From an uncultured Chryseobacterium sp. (GTDB lineage: Bacteria > Bacteroidota > Bacteroidia > Flavobacteriales > Weeksellaceae), in the NCBI GenBank assembly GCA_913778085.1, contig CAJYXJ010000006.1, positions 1 to 64,000 of the forward strand: a stretch of DNA of 64,000 bases, in the 5' to 3' direction. Positions 55,109 to 64,000 of the stretch are shown piece after piece. The position numbers and the translations under genes were made by a program. How positions within the stretch are numbered: position 1 is the stretch's first letter; every line of letters begins with the position of its first letter. The notes under the pieces were generated by a model, which did no database searches, was not told the origin of the DNA, and worked only from the letters and a program-made list of their open reading frames with translations.

Positions 55109-55140
55109 CAAAGGTTGTCCATCGGCAACCTTTAATTTTA
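55109..55140 (+). terminator. Terminator of the DUF3828-like gene
   Basis: AAAGGTTG tccatcgg CAACCTTT is an 8-bp stem with T-rich tail, 4 bp after the stop. Confidence 0.8.
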
Positions 55141-55329
55141 CGGACGTGCAATCAGAACTTCAATCTAAACCGTATTCTTGAGACTTTAACAGTACTTTTT
55201 GGCTGTCCGCTGTAAACTTACTATAGATCTACCTTGCTTAGTTTCTTCAGATTTTCATATGGTTCTGATTTGGTGATTTTGAAGAAAACGAATTACAGCA
55301 TCGATTTCAATTAAATTATCAGCATTTAT

Positions 55330-55364
55330 TTAAAAAAAGAAAGCCATACAAAATCTGCATGGCC
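55330..55364 (-). terminator. Terminator of the TonB-C-like secreted protein
   Basis: GCCAT and ATGGC form a short stem of 5 bp with an 11-nt loop; the minus strand continues TTTTTTTAAATAAA. Weak stem but good T-run. Confidence 0.5.
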
Positions 55365-55390
55365 ATATATAAAAATTTTATGAATGTTTT

Positions 55391-55795
55391 TTATCTGTTG
55401 TTAATTTCTACCGTTACAGGCATTACATAGGTGTAAGCCACCAGATTATCATTAAGTTTGTTGCGATCTACTTTATAATCAAGTTCACTTAATACCGTTT
55501 CGATTTCCTTACTTACGCTTTCGCAGTCACCACTGGAGTGAACATTTATAATTTTTCCTTTTTTAGAAATATCAAACTTAACGATTGAATTTACCATCCC
55601 TTGCTTATAATCGGTATTCGTAAAATCAAAATTATCCATTAAACGGGTCCTTATGTCATTGAACGTATCACTTTTGGTAAGCTGAACTTCCTGAATGGTA
55701 TTATTGGTAGAAGTCTGTGCTTTAACCATATTTACCACAGTCATCATCCCGAAAACAAAAAAAGAAGCAATGCATATCTGAATTTTATTTTTCAT
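55391..55795 (-). CDS. Small secreted protein, TonB-C-like
   Basis: 134 residues with a signal peptide (cleavage near VKAQ, residue 27). The mature part SIVKFDISKKGKIINVHSSGDCESVSKEIETVLSEL resembles the TonB C-terminal strand-helix arrangement (V-x-F-x(2)-x-x-G-x-I), here without a PxP linker or TM anchor. The role is not known. Confidence 0.7.
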   Translation of the reverse strand: MKNKIQICIASFFVFGMMTVVNMVKAQTSTNNTIQEVQLTKSDTFNDIRTRLMDNFDFTNTDYKQGMVNSIVKFDISKKGKIINVHSSGDCESVSKEIETVLSELDYKVDRNKLNDNLVAYTYVMPVTVEINNR

Positions 55796-55998
55796 AACTC
55801 TCTGGTTTTAAATGTTGTCTTAAACTTTTTTACTAACTCTTTACCAAAGATATACAAAATAATTCATATTAATTTCACATTCAGTTAACATTGAGTTAAC
55901 ATTGGAATTTAAATATCTGATTTTCAGTATTATATTTTTTTGAAATAAGTGAAAATTTAATATTGGGAAGTTAAAAATTTTAATAAATAGCCGAAAAA

Positions 55999-56814
55999 TT
56001 AAAGACATGATATACCCAAGAGATCCATTTCCGAGCTCCAAAGTAAATGAACTTTGTTTTTAGGGTCTATCTCAAAAACATTTCTATCAGGAAACTGATA
56101 CTCGGAATTCGAATTTTTTATATACCATTTAAAATCATCATAATAGGAAAAATATAAATTTCCATAATTAGCAAAGATGACCGGTTTATATTTTTCTGAA
56201 CCATGTACCAGATGCGTTCTGTCCTTTGAAATCATTTTTTTGAATAACCTGTTAATTGTAGAATAATCTTTGCCATATATTAAAGGAATCTTTTCTCGTG
56301 AGGCTAACAGAGGGTTACCTGTTATATTTTTATTTACATCTAAAATGTAAGCAACATAATCATTATCGCATTCGCCGGATTTAAAAACAACTTTTTTTAC
56401 CTTGCACTTCTGAAATGATTTTGTTCCATATATATAAAAGTTTTCACTAATCTTATTTTTAAAAATATCTTCAAATCTTTTGTTGTATATCAATTTTTCT
56501 ACAAAAAGAGTATCATAGTATTTATAATCTTTCATATCTTTTCCATAAATCCACGGAGTCGAATCTTTTATAATAAATTCTCCGTATTCACGAGAAAAGG
56601 GCAGATCCTCATTATCAAACTGAACAGGAATACAGATCGCAAAATCTTTATCTGTAATCTGATAAACTCCGAAAATAGAGTCTTTATTGAAATTATAAGG
56701 TTTTTCTGACGATACATCCTTATGTTCCTTATAAGATCGAATAGAATATTCCTTTTCTTTCTTACAGGAAAGCAACAAAGAAAATATTCCCAAAATAAGT
56801 ATATATTTTTTCAT
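55999..56814 (-). CDS. Lipoprotein of unknown function
   Basis: 271 residues from the ATG at 56814. A signal peptide with a lipobox (LLSCK) near residue 16 and then a basic linker. The mature protein is Tyr- and Asp-rich and beta-leaning, with no motif recognised. AT-rich and flanked by spacers, so it may be an accessory gene. Confidence 0.75.
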   Translation of the reverse strand: MKKYILILGIFSLLLSCKKEKEYSIRSYKEHKDVSSEKPYNFNKDSIFGVYQITDKDFAICIPVQFDNEDLPFSREYGEFIIKDSTPWIYGKDMKDYKYYDTLFVEKLIYNKRFEDIFKNKISENFYIYGTKSFQKCKVKKVVFKSGECDNDYVAYILDVNKNITGNPLLASREKIPLIYGKDYSTINRLFKKMISKDRTHLVHGSEKYKPVIFANYGNLYFSYYDDFKWYIKNSNSEYQFPDRNVFEIDPKNKVHLLWSSEMDLLGISCL

Positions 56815-57104
56815 AGAAACTTTCAATTATTGTAAATAATATCTATTCCTTAGATATCTGAAACATGATGCATCAAATATAGAAAAACAGAAAAAATAAA
56901 TGACCCACCAAAAAGAAATTTGAAATACCTTAAAACCAAAAGAATCTTCCGTCTTTGTTTGCGAATAAGTAAAATCATTAAGTTTTGAATTTAAATGATA
57001 AATGATAAGAAAAAATATTCTTTAACTAGCAGCAATAAATTCAAAAGCAGAAGAAAAATAAAATTGAAAATAATGAGTTTTTTCATTGTATCCTTTTAAT
57101 ATTA
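56815..57104. other. AT-rich spacer
   Basis: About 290 bp upstream of the lipoprotein gene with no coding potential; a 67-codon open reading across 57022-57225 overlaps the following gene's end in another frame and is not supported. Confidence 0.4.
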
Positions 57105-57141
57105 AAAAATAAAAAAAGGAATCTGCATTCACAAATTCCTT
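57105..57141 (-). terminator. Terminator downstream of the two-span membrane protein
   Basis: AAGGAAT and ATTCCTT form a 7-bp stem; the minus strand continues into a long T/A-run. It lies about 20 bp past the stop at 57161. Confidence 0.7.
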
Positions 57142-57160
57142 ATTATGATCAATATGATAT

Positions 57161-57760
57161 TTAAAATTCCTCAATAATTCTTTTATTCTCCAGTTCATCA
57201 ATAATAAATTTAGCATCACTTTCACTGATGTATTTCATCTCATACAGCCGGTGAATCCTGCTGATCTGGATATGAACCGGAATCAAATTATCTATCCTGT
57301 AATATTCTTTTAAGAAAAATTGCTTTTTATTTTCTTTTATATCTGAGATAAAAGCGTCAACTTCTCCCATTTCTTTTTTAGCATAGGAAAAGATTAAGGG
57401 TTTGGATGCTGCAAGACTTTTAGCATTTTCTCGTCTGAATTCATTATTGCATAATCCCGTCACAATAAGAGAAGGTAACATTGCGATAATGAAAACGACC
57501 ATTCCTATGGTCTTGGAAAATTGATAACTTTCATTTATAAAAATGGTAAATAATATCGAATTAATAAGCATTGAAATAACGATTCCTATCAATACCGGAT
57601 CCTTCTTTTTTCTGAATACCGTTTCATCAAACTGAATATCAGTAAAATAAATTTTGTACTCATTTATTTCTTTCGCAAAATTATTCTTTACAAATAATCC
57701 GTCCTCCTGAATTTCAAAATATTTTAAATTCCGCCCATCTTTTTGCGTTAATGCTTTCAT
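57161..57760 (-). CDS. Two-span membrane protein of unknown function
   Basis: 199 residues with two hydrophobic segments (about 59-79 and 89-108). The C-terminal cytoplasmic part is helical and charged, ending in ESDAKFIIDELENKRIIEEF. No family recognised. It begins 9 nt after the uvrA stop and is probably in the same transcript, though no functional link is evident. Confidence 0.75.
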   Translation of the reverse strand: MKALTQKDGRNLKYFEIQEDGLFVKNNFAKEINEYKIYFTDIQFDETVFRKKKDPVLIGIVISMLINSILFTIFINESYQFSKTIGMVVFIIAMLPSLIVTGLCNNEFRRENAKSLAASKPLIFSYAKKEMGEVDAFISDIKENKKQFFLKEYYRIDNLIPVHIQISRIHRLYEMKYISESDAKFIIDELENKRIIEEF

Positions 57761-57769
57761 CTGAAAATA

Positions 57770-60601
57770 TTACTCTAATTCTCTCTTCAAAAACTTCCCT
57801 GTCAAACTTTTCTTCGATTTTACGATTTCCTCTGGAGTTCCCTGGGCAACGATCTGTCCGCCATGTTTTCCGCCTTCCGGACCAACGTCGATAATATGGT
57901 CTGCCAGTTTGATTACATCCATATTATGCTCGATGATGATGAAAGAGTTTCCAAGTTCCACCAGTTGGTTAATCGCATCCATCAGGATTTTTACGTCTTC
58001 AAAGTGTAGCCCGGTAGTTGGCTCATCCAGGATGTATAAAGTATTTCCGGTTTGTCTTTTGGCCAGTTCGGTCGCCAGTTTGATCCGCTGCGCTTCCCCT
58101 CCGCTTAATGTCGTGGACTGCTGACCTAACGTGATATAACCTAATCCAACATCCTGCAGGGTTTTTACTTTGGTGAAGATCTTCGGAATAGGCTGGAAAA
58201 ATTCTACAGCTTCATCAATCGTCATATCCAAAACATCGGAGATCGATTTTCCTTTATATCGGACTTCCAGAGTTTCACGGTTAAAGCGTTTTCCGTTACA
58301 GGTTTCGCAGTGAACATACACATCCGGCAGGAAGTTCATCTCAATAACTTTCAAACCGCCGCCCTGACAGGTTTCACACCTTCCGCCTTTTACATTGAAG
58401 GAGAATCTTCCCGGCTTGTAACCCCGGATCTTAGATTCCGGCAGTTCTGCAAAAAGGTTCCTGATGTCCGTAAACATCCCGGTATAAGTAGCCGGATTGG
58501 AACGCGGGGTTCTTCCGATCGGAGTCTGGTCGACATCCACAATCTTATCTATATGTTCAAGACCCTCAATTTTTTTATATGGTAAAGGTTCCTGGACCGC
58601 TCTGTAAAAATGTTTATTCAGAATCGGATATAATGTTCCGTTGATCAGGGAAGATTTTCCGCTTCCGGAGATCCCGGACACCACGACCAATTTACCTAGA
58701 GGAATATCCAGTGTTACGTTTTTAAGGTTGTTTCCCGTCGCCCCTTTCAGAATAATATGCTTTCCGCTGCCTTTGCGTCTTTCCGCAGGAATTTCAATCT
58801 TCCTCTTTCCATTGATGTATTGGGCCGTTATCGTATCGGCTTTTACCAGATCTTTCGGTTTCCCCTGCCATAAAATCTCCCCTCCGAACTTCCCGGCTCT
58901 CGGACCAACATCCAGCACCTCATCGGCTTCCAGGATCATATCTTTATCGTGCTCTACGACCAAAACGGAGTTTCCGATATCCCGAAGGTTTTTTAAAGAA
59001 TTGATCAATCTCTCGTTGTCTCTCTGGTGAAGCCCGATACTTGGTTCATCCAGAATGTACAGGACATTCACCAGCTGTGAACCGATCTGCGTGGCCAGAC
59101 GGATCCTTTGGGATTCGCCTCCTGAAAGCGTTCTTGAACTCCTGCTCAGGCTCAAGTAATCCAGACCGACATCCAGCAGAAACTGAAGCCTGGTTTCGAT
59201 TTCTTTTAAGATTTCGTGAGCGATGATGGCATTTTTTTCCGAGAATTTATCTTTAACATCGGCCAGCCAGTCTTTCAGGTCGATCAGGCTTAGAGCATTC
59301 ACCTCGGCAATATTTTTACCGTCGATCTTAAAGCTTAAGCTTGATGGCTGGAGACGAGTTCCTTTACATTCCGGACAGGTTTCTTCTGTTGTAAAATGTC
59401 TTTCCAGCAGGATCGCTTCGTAGGATTCCCTTTCTTCGATAATTTCTTCCATAAAAGAAATCAGGCCATCGAAGCTGATCTTGATTTTTTTGGTGATCCC
59501 CGCGTATTTCAGGTCTTTATTGAATTCCTTGTGACAACCGTTGTACATATAATCCAATGCTTCCTCCGGAATATCCTTCATCGGCGTGGCCATAGTCAAC
59601 CCAAAAATCTCAAGAATATTTTTGATCTGCGCCAGAATCCATTTATTGGATTTCAGATCTTCCAATGGCAATAAGCCTCCCTGGTTGATTGAAAGTTTCG
59701 GATTGTCTACAAAATAATCGGTATTAATCTTTTTGATCGTTCCCAGTCCTTTACAGCTGGGACAGCTTCCTTTCGGAGAGTTGAAGGAAAACGTATTCGG
59801 TTCGGGTAAAGCTAACGAATGACCGGTTTCGGCATCCATTAGGTTTTTAGAAAAATATTCGATTTCCGTACTCCCCAGCTTTTGAATCCCAATCAGGCCT
59901 TCTCCCATTTCCATGGCGGTGCGTAACGATTTTTCCATTCTGGCTTCAGAAGCAGACTCACCGATGATCCACCGATCGATCACGATATCGATATCATGGG
60001 TTTTGTAACGGTCCAGTTTCAAATCGTATTCAATATCCTGCAGCTCACCGTCAATTCTTGCCTGTCCGTATCCTTTTTTGGCCATCTGCACAAAAAGTTC
60101 GTGGTAATGCCCTTTTCTGGCTCTTACCACCGGTGCCATCAGCATGATTTTATCGCTTTTATAATTTTGCTTAATGGTTTCCAGGATCTGATCTTCCGTA
60201 TAGCTTACAAGTTTTTTTCCGGTTGTCTGCGAATACGCATCAGAAACCCTCGCAAAAAGAAGACGGAGGAAATCGTAAAGTTCGGTTACGGTTCCTACGG
60301 TTGAACGCGGGTTTTTGTTCGTGGTTTTCTGCTCAATAGCAATCACCGGAGACAATCCCTCGATCTTATCAACATCTGGACGTTCGAGCCCTCCCAGAAA
60401 CTGTCTTGCATAGGCAGAAAAGGTTTCAATGTAACGGCGCTGGCCTTCCGCAAAAATCGTGTCGAAAGCCAGAGACGATTTCCCACTTCCCGAAAGTCCG
60501 GTAATAACGACCAATTCATTGCGCGGGATTTTAACGTTGATGTTTTTAAGGTTGTGTTCACGGGCTCCGTAAACTTCAATATATTCTGTTGATTTACTCA
60601 T
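57770..60601 (-). CDS. uvrA: Excinuclease ABC subunit A
   Basis: 943 residues from the ATG at 60601 ([19 protein letters not shown]); an in-frame upstream extension is not family-like. Two ABC ATPase units: Walker [15 protein letters not shown] near residue 31 and [13 protein letters not shown] near 640; signature [12 protein letters not shown] and [12 protein letters not shown]. Zinc-binding [11 protein letters not shown] near 410 and CETCQGGG ... CETCNGKRF near 740 complete the UvrA pattern. It finds DNA lesions and loads UvrB in nucleotide excision repair. Cytoplasmic. Confidence 0.97.
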   Translation of the reverse strand: MSKSTEYIEVYGAREHNLKNINVKIPRNELVVITGLSGSGKSSLAFDTIFAEGQRRYIETFSAYARQFLGGLERPDVDKIEGLSPVIAIEQKTTNKNPRSTVGTVTELYDFLRLLFARVSDAYSQTTGKKLVSYTEDQILETIKQNYKSDKIMLMAPVVRARKGHYHELFVQMAKKGYGQARIDGELQDIEYDLKLDRYKTHDIDIVIDRWIIGESASEARMEKSLRTAMEMGEGLIGIQKLGSTEIEYFSKNLMDAETGHSLALPEPNTFSFNSPKGSCPSCKGLGTIKKINTDYFVDNPKLSINQGGLLPLEDLKSNKWILAQIKNILEIFGLTMATPMKDIPEEALDYMYNGCHKEFNKDLKYAGITKKIKISFDGLISFMEEIIEERESYEAILLERHFTTEETCPECKGTRLQPSSLSFKIDGKNIAEVNALSLIDLKDWLADVKDKFSEKNAIIAHEILKEIETRLQFLLDVGLDYLSLSRSSRTLSGGESQRIRLATQIGSQLVNVLYILDEPSIGLHQRDNERLINSLKNLRDIGNSVLVVEHDKDMILEADEVLDVGPRAGKFGGEILWQGKPKDLVKADTITAQYINGKRKIEIPAERRKGSGKHIILKGATGNNLKNVTLDIPLGKLVVVSGISGSGKSSLINGTLYPILNKHFYRAVQEPLPYKKIEGLEHIDKIVDVDQTPIGRTPRSNPATYTGMFTDIRNLFAELPESKIRGYKPGRFSFNVKGGRCETCQGGGLKVIEMNFLPDVYVHCETCNGKRFNRETLEVRYKGKSISDVLDMTIDEAVEFFQPIPKIFTKVKTLQDVGLGYITLGQQSTTLSGGEAQRIKLATELAKRQTGNTLYILDEPTTGLHFEDVKILMDAINQLVELGNSFIIIEHNMDVIKLADHIIDVGPEGGKHGGQIVAQGTPEEIVKSKKSLTGKFLKRELE

Positions 60602-60987
60602 AATTTGGAGTGATTTTACCAGAAAATCACGATGTGCAAAATTACGGAATTTTATGGAATTTATGATGTTAAAAAGTGTTAGGAATTTATACGTATCTAT
60701 ACGAATTTCATTCCTGCTCTTATTTTCTCTACCGGCATCTGCTTCATGCTGAAAATTCATTTGCACAACCGATTAACGGGCAGAATAATTCTTCTCCAAC
60801 TTTATGCCATAAACAGATTTTAAGCCCTTAAGAAGAATTCAGGGCTGATAGCCTCGAAAAAGGAAACCGGAATTTTCTTTCTGTAAACATTGAGAAATAT
60901 TCAAAGATTAAGATTTCTACATGCTTAAGGCAAAACTCGGCTTAATTTCTCTAAATCCTTTATACCTTTTCATGGTTCAGATTATAC
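60602..60987. other. Upstream region of uvrA
   Basis: About 385 bp between uvrA and tssF, both on -. A -7-like box (TAATTTTG on the minus strand, 60644-60637) lies 36 bp before the uvrA ATG, but no well spaced -33 TTG is visible. No coding potential. Confidence 0.4.
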
Positions 60988-61024
60988 ATTACGCAGATTT
61001 ACATACATAATAAATCTGCGTAAT
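60988..61024. repeat. Perfect 14-bp palindrome
   Basis: ATTACGCAGATTTA at 60988-61001 and its exact complement at 61011-61024 around a 9-nt loop. It lies 40 bp past the tssF stop, with no T-run on the minus strand, so it is not an ordinary terminator. A degenerate third copy of the arm word (AATCTGTGTGG) follows at about 61031. Confidence 0.75.
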
Positions 61025-61063
61025 CGGCCAAATCTGTGTGGATATATTGAAGGATAAAATAGA

Positions 61064-62941
61064 TTAATTAAAATCCAGATCTTCATTGGTAACTTTAATG
61101 CGGTATTCAATCCCGTCAATGGCTTTGGAAATAATCTGGTTCCGGAGAACGTTCGCCATATTTTCCCAGTATGATCTTCCGTAGAAAGAATAATTCTGCG
61201 GGACAATCTCCACCTCAACGGTTCTTATGAACCCTTCTTTCGGCTTGTTGCTGATCATGGTGCCGCGGGTGACCCTAACCTCTTTAAGTTCGTCTTTCAA
61301 GACCATCCTGCAGTAATTTTTCACATCTTCCAGGGAAATGATCTTGTCTCTCGTAGTCAGGGCATATTTATAGGCCTGAATACTGTCTGTTCCTTTTTGC
61401 TCTTCCGCGCCACCGATGCTTTCGGTAAGCAATATCAGTGTCTGGGATTTCAGCTGATTGGAAAGTTCCGTTCCCGGACGCAGGTGGTTGGCCAGAGTGG
61501 CATGGGTAATCCAGAATGCAGCATAGGTGTGATCCGTTTTATCCACAGGCTCCATAATCACATAATTCAGTTCCTGTTTTACATTCCTCTTGGCATTGTT
61601 AACCTTTTGCACCATTGATTTCATCTTGTCAGACATTTCGCTGAGAACGCCTTTTACATTATCCCTATTCAGCAGTGAAAATGCGGCAATTTCATCCCTC
61701 GTCAGTTCAAGCACATTGGCGATCATATCCACGGCGTTACGGTTGGTGAATCTTTCCATCCCTCCTTTTCTTACGGTGTAGAGTCCTTTTCTGAGATCAT
61801 CATTCGGAGTAAAAGGAATTTCGGTGTACCGACGTCCTTCGCCGTCCTGAACTTCGTCCACATATAGGAAATGTTCGCCTTCATCCGTAATCAGCGGAAT
61901 ATTGTTTCCCATAATGTCCAGGCTGTATTCCGTTTTTTTCCAGCCGCGGTTATAGATTGGAAAAGCATTCAGTACAAAAGAGAAATTATCTAAGATTTCA
62001 GCAGAAAACTGAGGCGGAAACTCCAAGGTGAGCCACAGATATTTCTTTCCATCGATGTATTTTATGATTTCATCTTTATAATCAACAAAGTCAAGGTTAT
62101 CAGGCAGTTTTCCCGGCTCCGAAAAAAATGACGCGGAAATCCCGGAAATCTCAATAAATTTATGGTGATAAATACTTTTTACATCTTCGATGATTTTATT
62201 CTGAATAGACTGTTCGCGGAACATCTGTTCATATCCGTCTGGCTGGGTATTCTTATAATAAGTAAGCCCTTCTTTAACAAACAACGGGTTTCCATTCGCC
62301 GAAACTGTAATATAAGGCAGAAGTTTATACGTAAAATCCAGGTGCTCGAAAGCCGGATTGGAACAATATAAACTTATATTTTTAGGAAATGTCTCCTGGG
62401 TATATTTTGAAACATCGATGCCTATGGTAACCTTTCTGTAATCTTCCGGCCTACCCTGAAATCTGGCAATCGGAATTTTATTGAGCCTATCGTCGATTCC
62501 ATAGCAGGTATTCCCGACAAACATGATCGAAGTCTGTGCTTTATTGATGCGCACGTTACCAATGGGAGTAAAAGGAATATTGATCTGTTTATCGGATTCC
62601 GATTTTACCGTAGACGTCATCTGCTTTTTGAAAAAAAACTCGGTGTGCTCCAGCAGCATCTCCGAGGATTCATACGGCTGTGTAAAAGCAATGGCATGAG
62701 ACGGGATCGGATGGGTGTAAATGGATGGCGTTAGCAGCTTGGCCAGCTTCTCCAGGATTCTGGCATTAACGGTTTGTATCTCGTTATTCGCTTTAAAAAC
62801 TTCAGTGCTGAAAGCGTCGATCAGTAATTTCACAAACGGGTCCAGCGATTGCGGGCTTTTCAGTCCCCACACTTTGGTAGCGTTCTGAAGCATTCTCGCC
62901 TTAACTGATTCTTTGGAATAGATATTCTGGTCTAAATTCAT
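61064..62941 (-). CDS. tssF: Type VI secretion baseplate protein TssF (subtype iii)
   Basis: 625 residues of the TssF/VasA family as found in Bacteroidota (T6SS subtype iii). The N-terminus carries SPQSLDPFVKLLIDAFSTEVFK and the ITHPIPSHAIA-like region, typical of TssF. It forms the baseplate wedge with TssG, TssK and TssE, in the cytoplasm at the inner face of the membrane. TssE is 24 nt upstream on the same strand. TssG is not present downstream; uvrA follows after 460 bp, so other T6SS genes must lie elsewhere or be absent. Confidence 0.85.
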   Translation of the reverse strand: MNLDQNIYSKESVKARMLQNATKVWGLKSPQSLDPFVKLLIDAFSTEVFKANNEIQTVNARILEKLAKLLTPSIYTHPIPSHAIAFTQPYESSEMLLEHTEFFFKKQMTSTVKSESDKQINIPFTPIGNVRINKAQTSIMFVGNTCYGIDDRLNKIPIARFQGRPEDYRKVTIGIDVSKYTQETFPKNISLYCSNPAFEHLDFTYKLLPYITVSANGNPLFVKEGLTYYKNTQPDGYEQMFREQSIQNKIIEDVKSIYHHKFIEISGISASFFSEPGKLPDNLDFVDYKDEIIKYIDGKKYLWLTLEFPPQFSAEILDNFSFVLNAFPIYNRGWKKTEYSLDIMGNNIPLITDEGEHFLYVDEVQDGEGRRYTEIPFTPNDDLRKGLYTVRKGGMERFTNRNAVDMIANVLELTRDEIAAFSLLNRDNVKGVLSEMSDKMKSMVQKVNNAKRNVKQELNYVIMEPVDKTDHTYAAFWITHATLANHLRPGTELSNQLKSQTLILLTESIGGAEEQKGTDSIQAYKYALTTRDKIISLEDVKNYCRMVLKDELKEVRVTRGTMISNKPKEGFIRTVEVEIVPQNYSFYGRSYWENMANVLRNQIISKAIDGIEYRIKVTNEDLDFN

Positions 62942-62965
62942 AAATGGTGATTGTGGTGTAAAGAA

Positions 62966-63406
62966 TTAATCAATCGACATCGGGCTCAGGAAAAGCTCTG
63001 TGGAAAAGCTGAAACGCTCCCCGGAATGTTCCATTTTGGCATTAATGGCGATCTTTACTTTCTTTTTGATTTCCGTGTGTTCTTTGGTATCGTAGCTGTG
63101 CTCTACAATCTGGATGTGGGCGTCAATCTGCGGCTGGACGATGCGGGATTCATATTCCTGAATCTGCCTTTTTAAGCTTTTAATAAAAACAGCTTCCCAG
63201 ACTGCGCTGGTAATCCCGTTATCGAATTCAAGATTCCAGACATCATTTCCATAATTTTCATCATATCTGTTTTCGCCTTTTTTGGTGGTGATCAGCAGCA
63301 TGATGTTGTGGGCAATACTTTCACCCATATCGCAGGTGTCGATGCTTCCCCCTTCCGTCATGAGTGCTGCCGGAGTAAAAGGCATTCTGTAATTTGGTGT
63401 GTCCAT
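62966..63406 (-). CDS. tssE: Type VI secretion gp25-like protein TssE
   Basis: 146 residues from the ATG at 63406 (DTPNYRMPFTPAA). GPW/gp25 domain: MGESIAHNIMLLITTKKGENRYDENYG is the core, with the Glu-Asn-Arg-Tyr/Asp-x-x-Tyr-Gly block conserved in T4 gp25 and TssE. It is a small wedge component linking sheath and baseplate. It leads the pair tssE-tssF; a 590-bp repeat-bearing spacer separates it from the window end. Confidence 0.88.
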   Translation of the reverse strand: MDTPNYRMPFTPAALMTEGGSIDTCDMGESIAHNIMLLITTKKGENRYDENYGNDVWNLEFDNGITSAVWEAVFIKSLKRQIQEYESRIVQPQIDAHIQIVEHSYDTKEHTEIKKKVKIAINAKMEHSGERFSFSTELFLSPMSID

Positions 63407-64000
63407 GATAATCAACTTCTTTTTTCTTTATCATTCAGTTTACCTGAAAAAGAAATACCAATTTAATCATTTTTTGTGAGAACAGAAACGGTGGCAGGGA
63501 AAATTTACAGGTGGGTGACGAATTTAGTTGAGCCGGTGAATGGTCAATTTTATTGCTGGAAAAAATTGATGATCGAAGCAGGTTGATTGTTCCTCATATA
63601 ATCTTGTTAATGGTTAATTATAAATTTTTAATTTGTAATCCTGAACTCTTGAGCGAAGCGGATTGACCATTCACAATTCACAATTCAACGCTAAAGACCA
63701 CACCGTCAAAAATTCTTTTTGAATTTTCGCCACCCCTCCAAGGGAGTGGAAGTTTTCGGTTAAGTGTTTTTAATCTAAGTTTTTGATGGTGGTTAGGTGA
63801 TGGTTGAGATGCGCAAGGATACGAAGATGATAAAAAAGCATTGGTTTAAGTTGTAGGGAATTTGACGATTTTAAATTTTAATTTCGCCAATCTTAATCCT
63901 GTAAATTTTATTAGATAATTAGATAAATGGTGGATTTGCTTATAAATTAACAAGCGAAGCGGATTGACCATCGACTTGTGAAGCAAAATTCACCATTCAC
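63407..64000. repeat. Long repeat-bearing spacer upstream of tssE
   Basis: No gene is supported here. A 19-bp direct repeat, AGCGAAGCGGATTGACCAT, occurs at 63652-63670 and 63953-63971. Each is followed by variants of the words TTCACAATTCAC and TTCACCATTCAC. A short hairpin AAAATTC ttttt GAATTTT lies near 63710, next to CCACCCCTCCAAGGGAGTGG. These are intergenic dispersed-element types of this group. Confidence 0.6.

Noticed and set aside
57022-57225. 67-codon reading overlapping the end of the two-span membrane protein
   Set aside because: Different frame, across a terminator hairpin, with no recognisable product.
63640-63975. Possible CRISPR-like repeat at the right end
   Set aside because: Only two copies, spacing of about 300 bp, no regular spacers and no cas genes.

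Overview
The window looks like chromosomal DNA from a member of the Bacteroidota, most likely Flavobacteriia of the Chryseobacterium type. The evidence is the gene set (GLPGLI-family and GIN-domain proteins, GT117/DUF2723, DUF4199, DUF4286, TonB-dependent receptor, T6SS subtype iii proteins, an atpD-atpC pair without the rest of the ATP synthase genes), TAnnTTTG-type -7 promoter boxes with a TTG-type -33 element, AT-rich spacers and few Shine-Dalgarno sites. No rRNA, tRNA, transposase, phage gene or CRISPR array was seen; the one RNA gene recognised is the SRP RNA.

Layout. 0.2-0.7 kb: RRM RNA-binding protein. 1.1-13.9 kb: a copper-handling region with a thioesterase, an HMA-AraC regulator and a four-HMBD copper P-type ATPase on +, then (after a DUF72 protein and a polysaccharide deacetylase) a multicopper oxidase with two HMBDs, a DUF3347 protein, an HYC_CC_PP protein and a TonB-dependent receptor on -. 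14-21 kb: kdsA, small proteins and two multi-membrane-span proteins of glycosyltransferase type. 21.2-26 kb: a cysteine-synthase-fold enzyme and an alpha-oxoamine synthase that together look like a sulfonolipid (capnine) pathway, then a B12-binding radical SAM protein. 26-31 kb: repeat-bearing spacer, COG4705 protein, atpDC, ribF. 31-37 kb: secreted and lipoprotein genes, glutathione peroxidase, kdsB. 37-45 kb: aminotransferase, phospho-sugar mutase and a tight six-gene array DUF4199 - GT2 - AAA ATPase - PD-(D/E)XK-like protein - GIN lipoprotein - GyrB-like ATPase domain. 45-49 kb: SRP RNA, metallo-beta-lactamase-fold hydrolase, menA and menB, a TPR protein. 49.7-52.4 kb: gyrA. 52.5-57.8 kb: small lipoproteins and secreted proteins. 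57.8-60.6 kb: uvrA. 61-63.4 kb: an isolated tssF-tssE pair.

Three themes stand out. First, copper: the sensor-like regulator, ATPase, oxidase, DUF3347 and HYC_CC_PP proteins all carry Cys/His/Met metal-binding motifs and probably form one periplasmic/inner-membrane copper system. Second, envelope lipids and glycans: kdsA, kdsB, the sulfonolipid pair, GT2, GT117 and phospho-sugar mutase. Third, a possible undescribed defence-type pair (ATPase + PD-(D/E)XK-like protein, overlapping by 4 nt) inside a housekeeping-looking operon that also ends with a degenerate stand-alone GyrB ATPase domain. Short imperfect palindromes built from iterated 7-10 bp words fill several gaps between adjacent genes.
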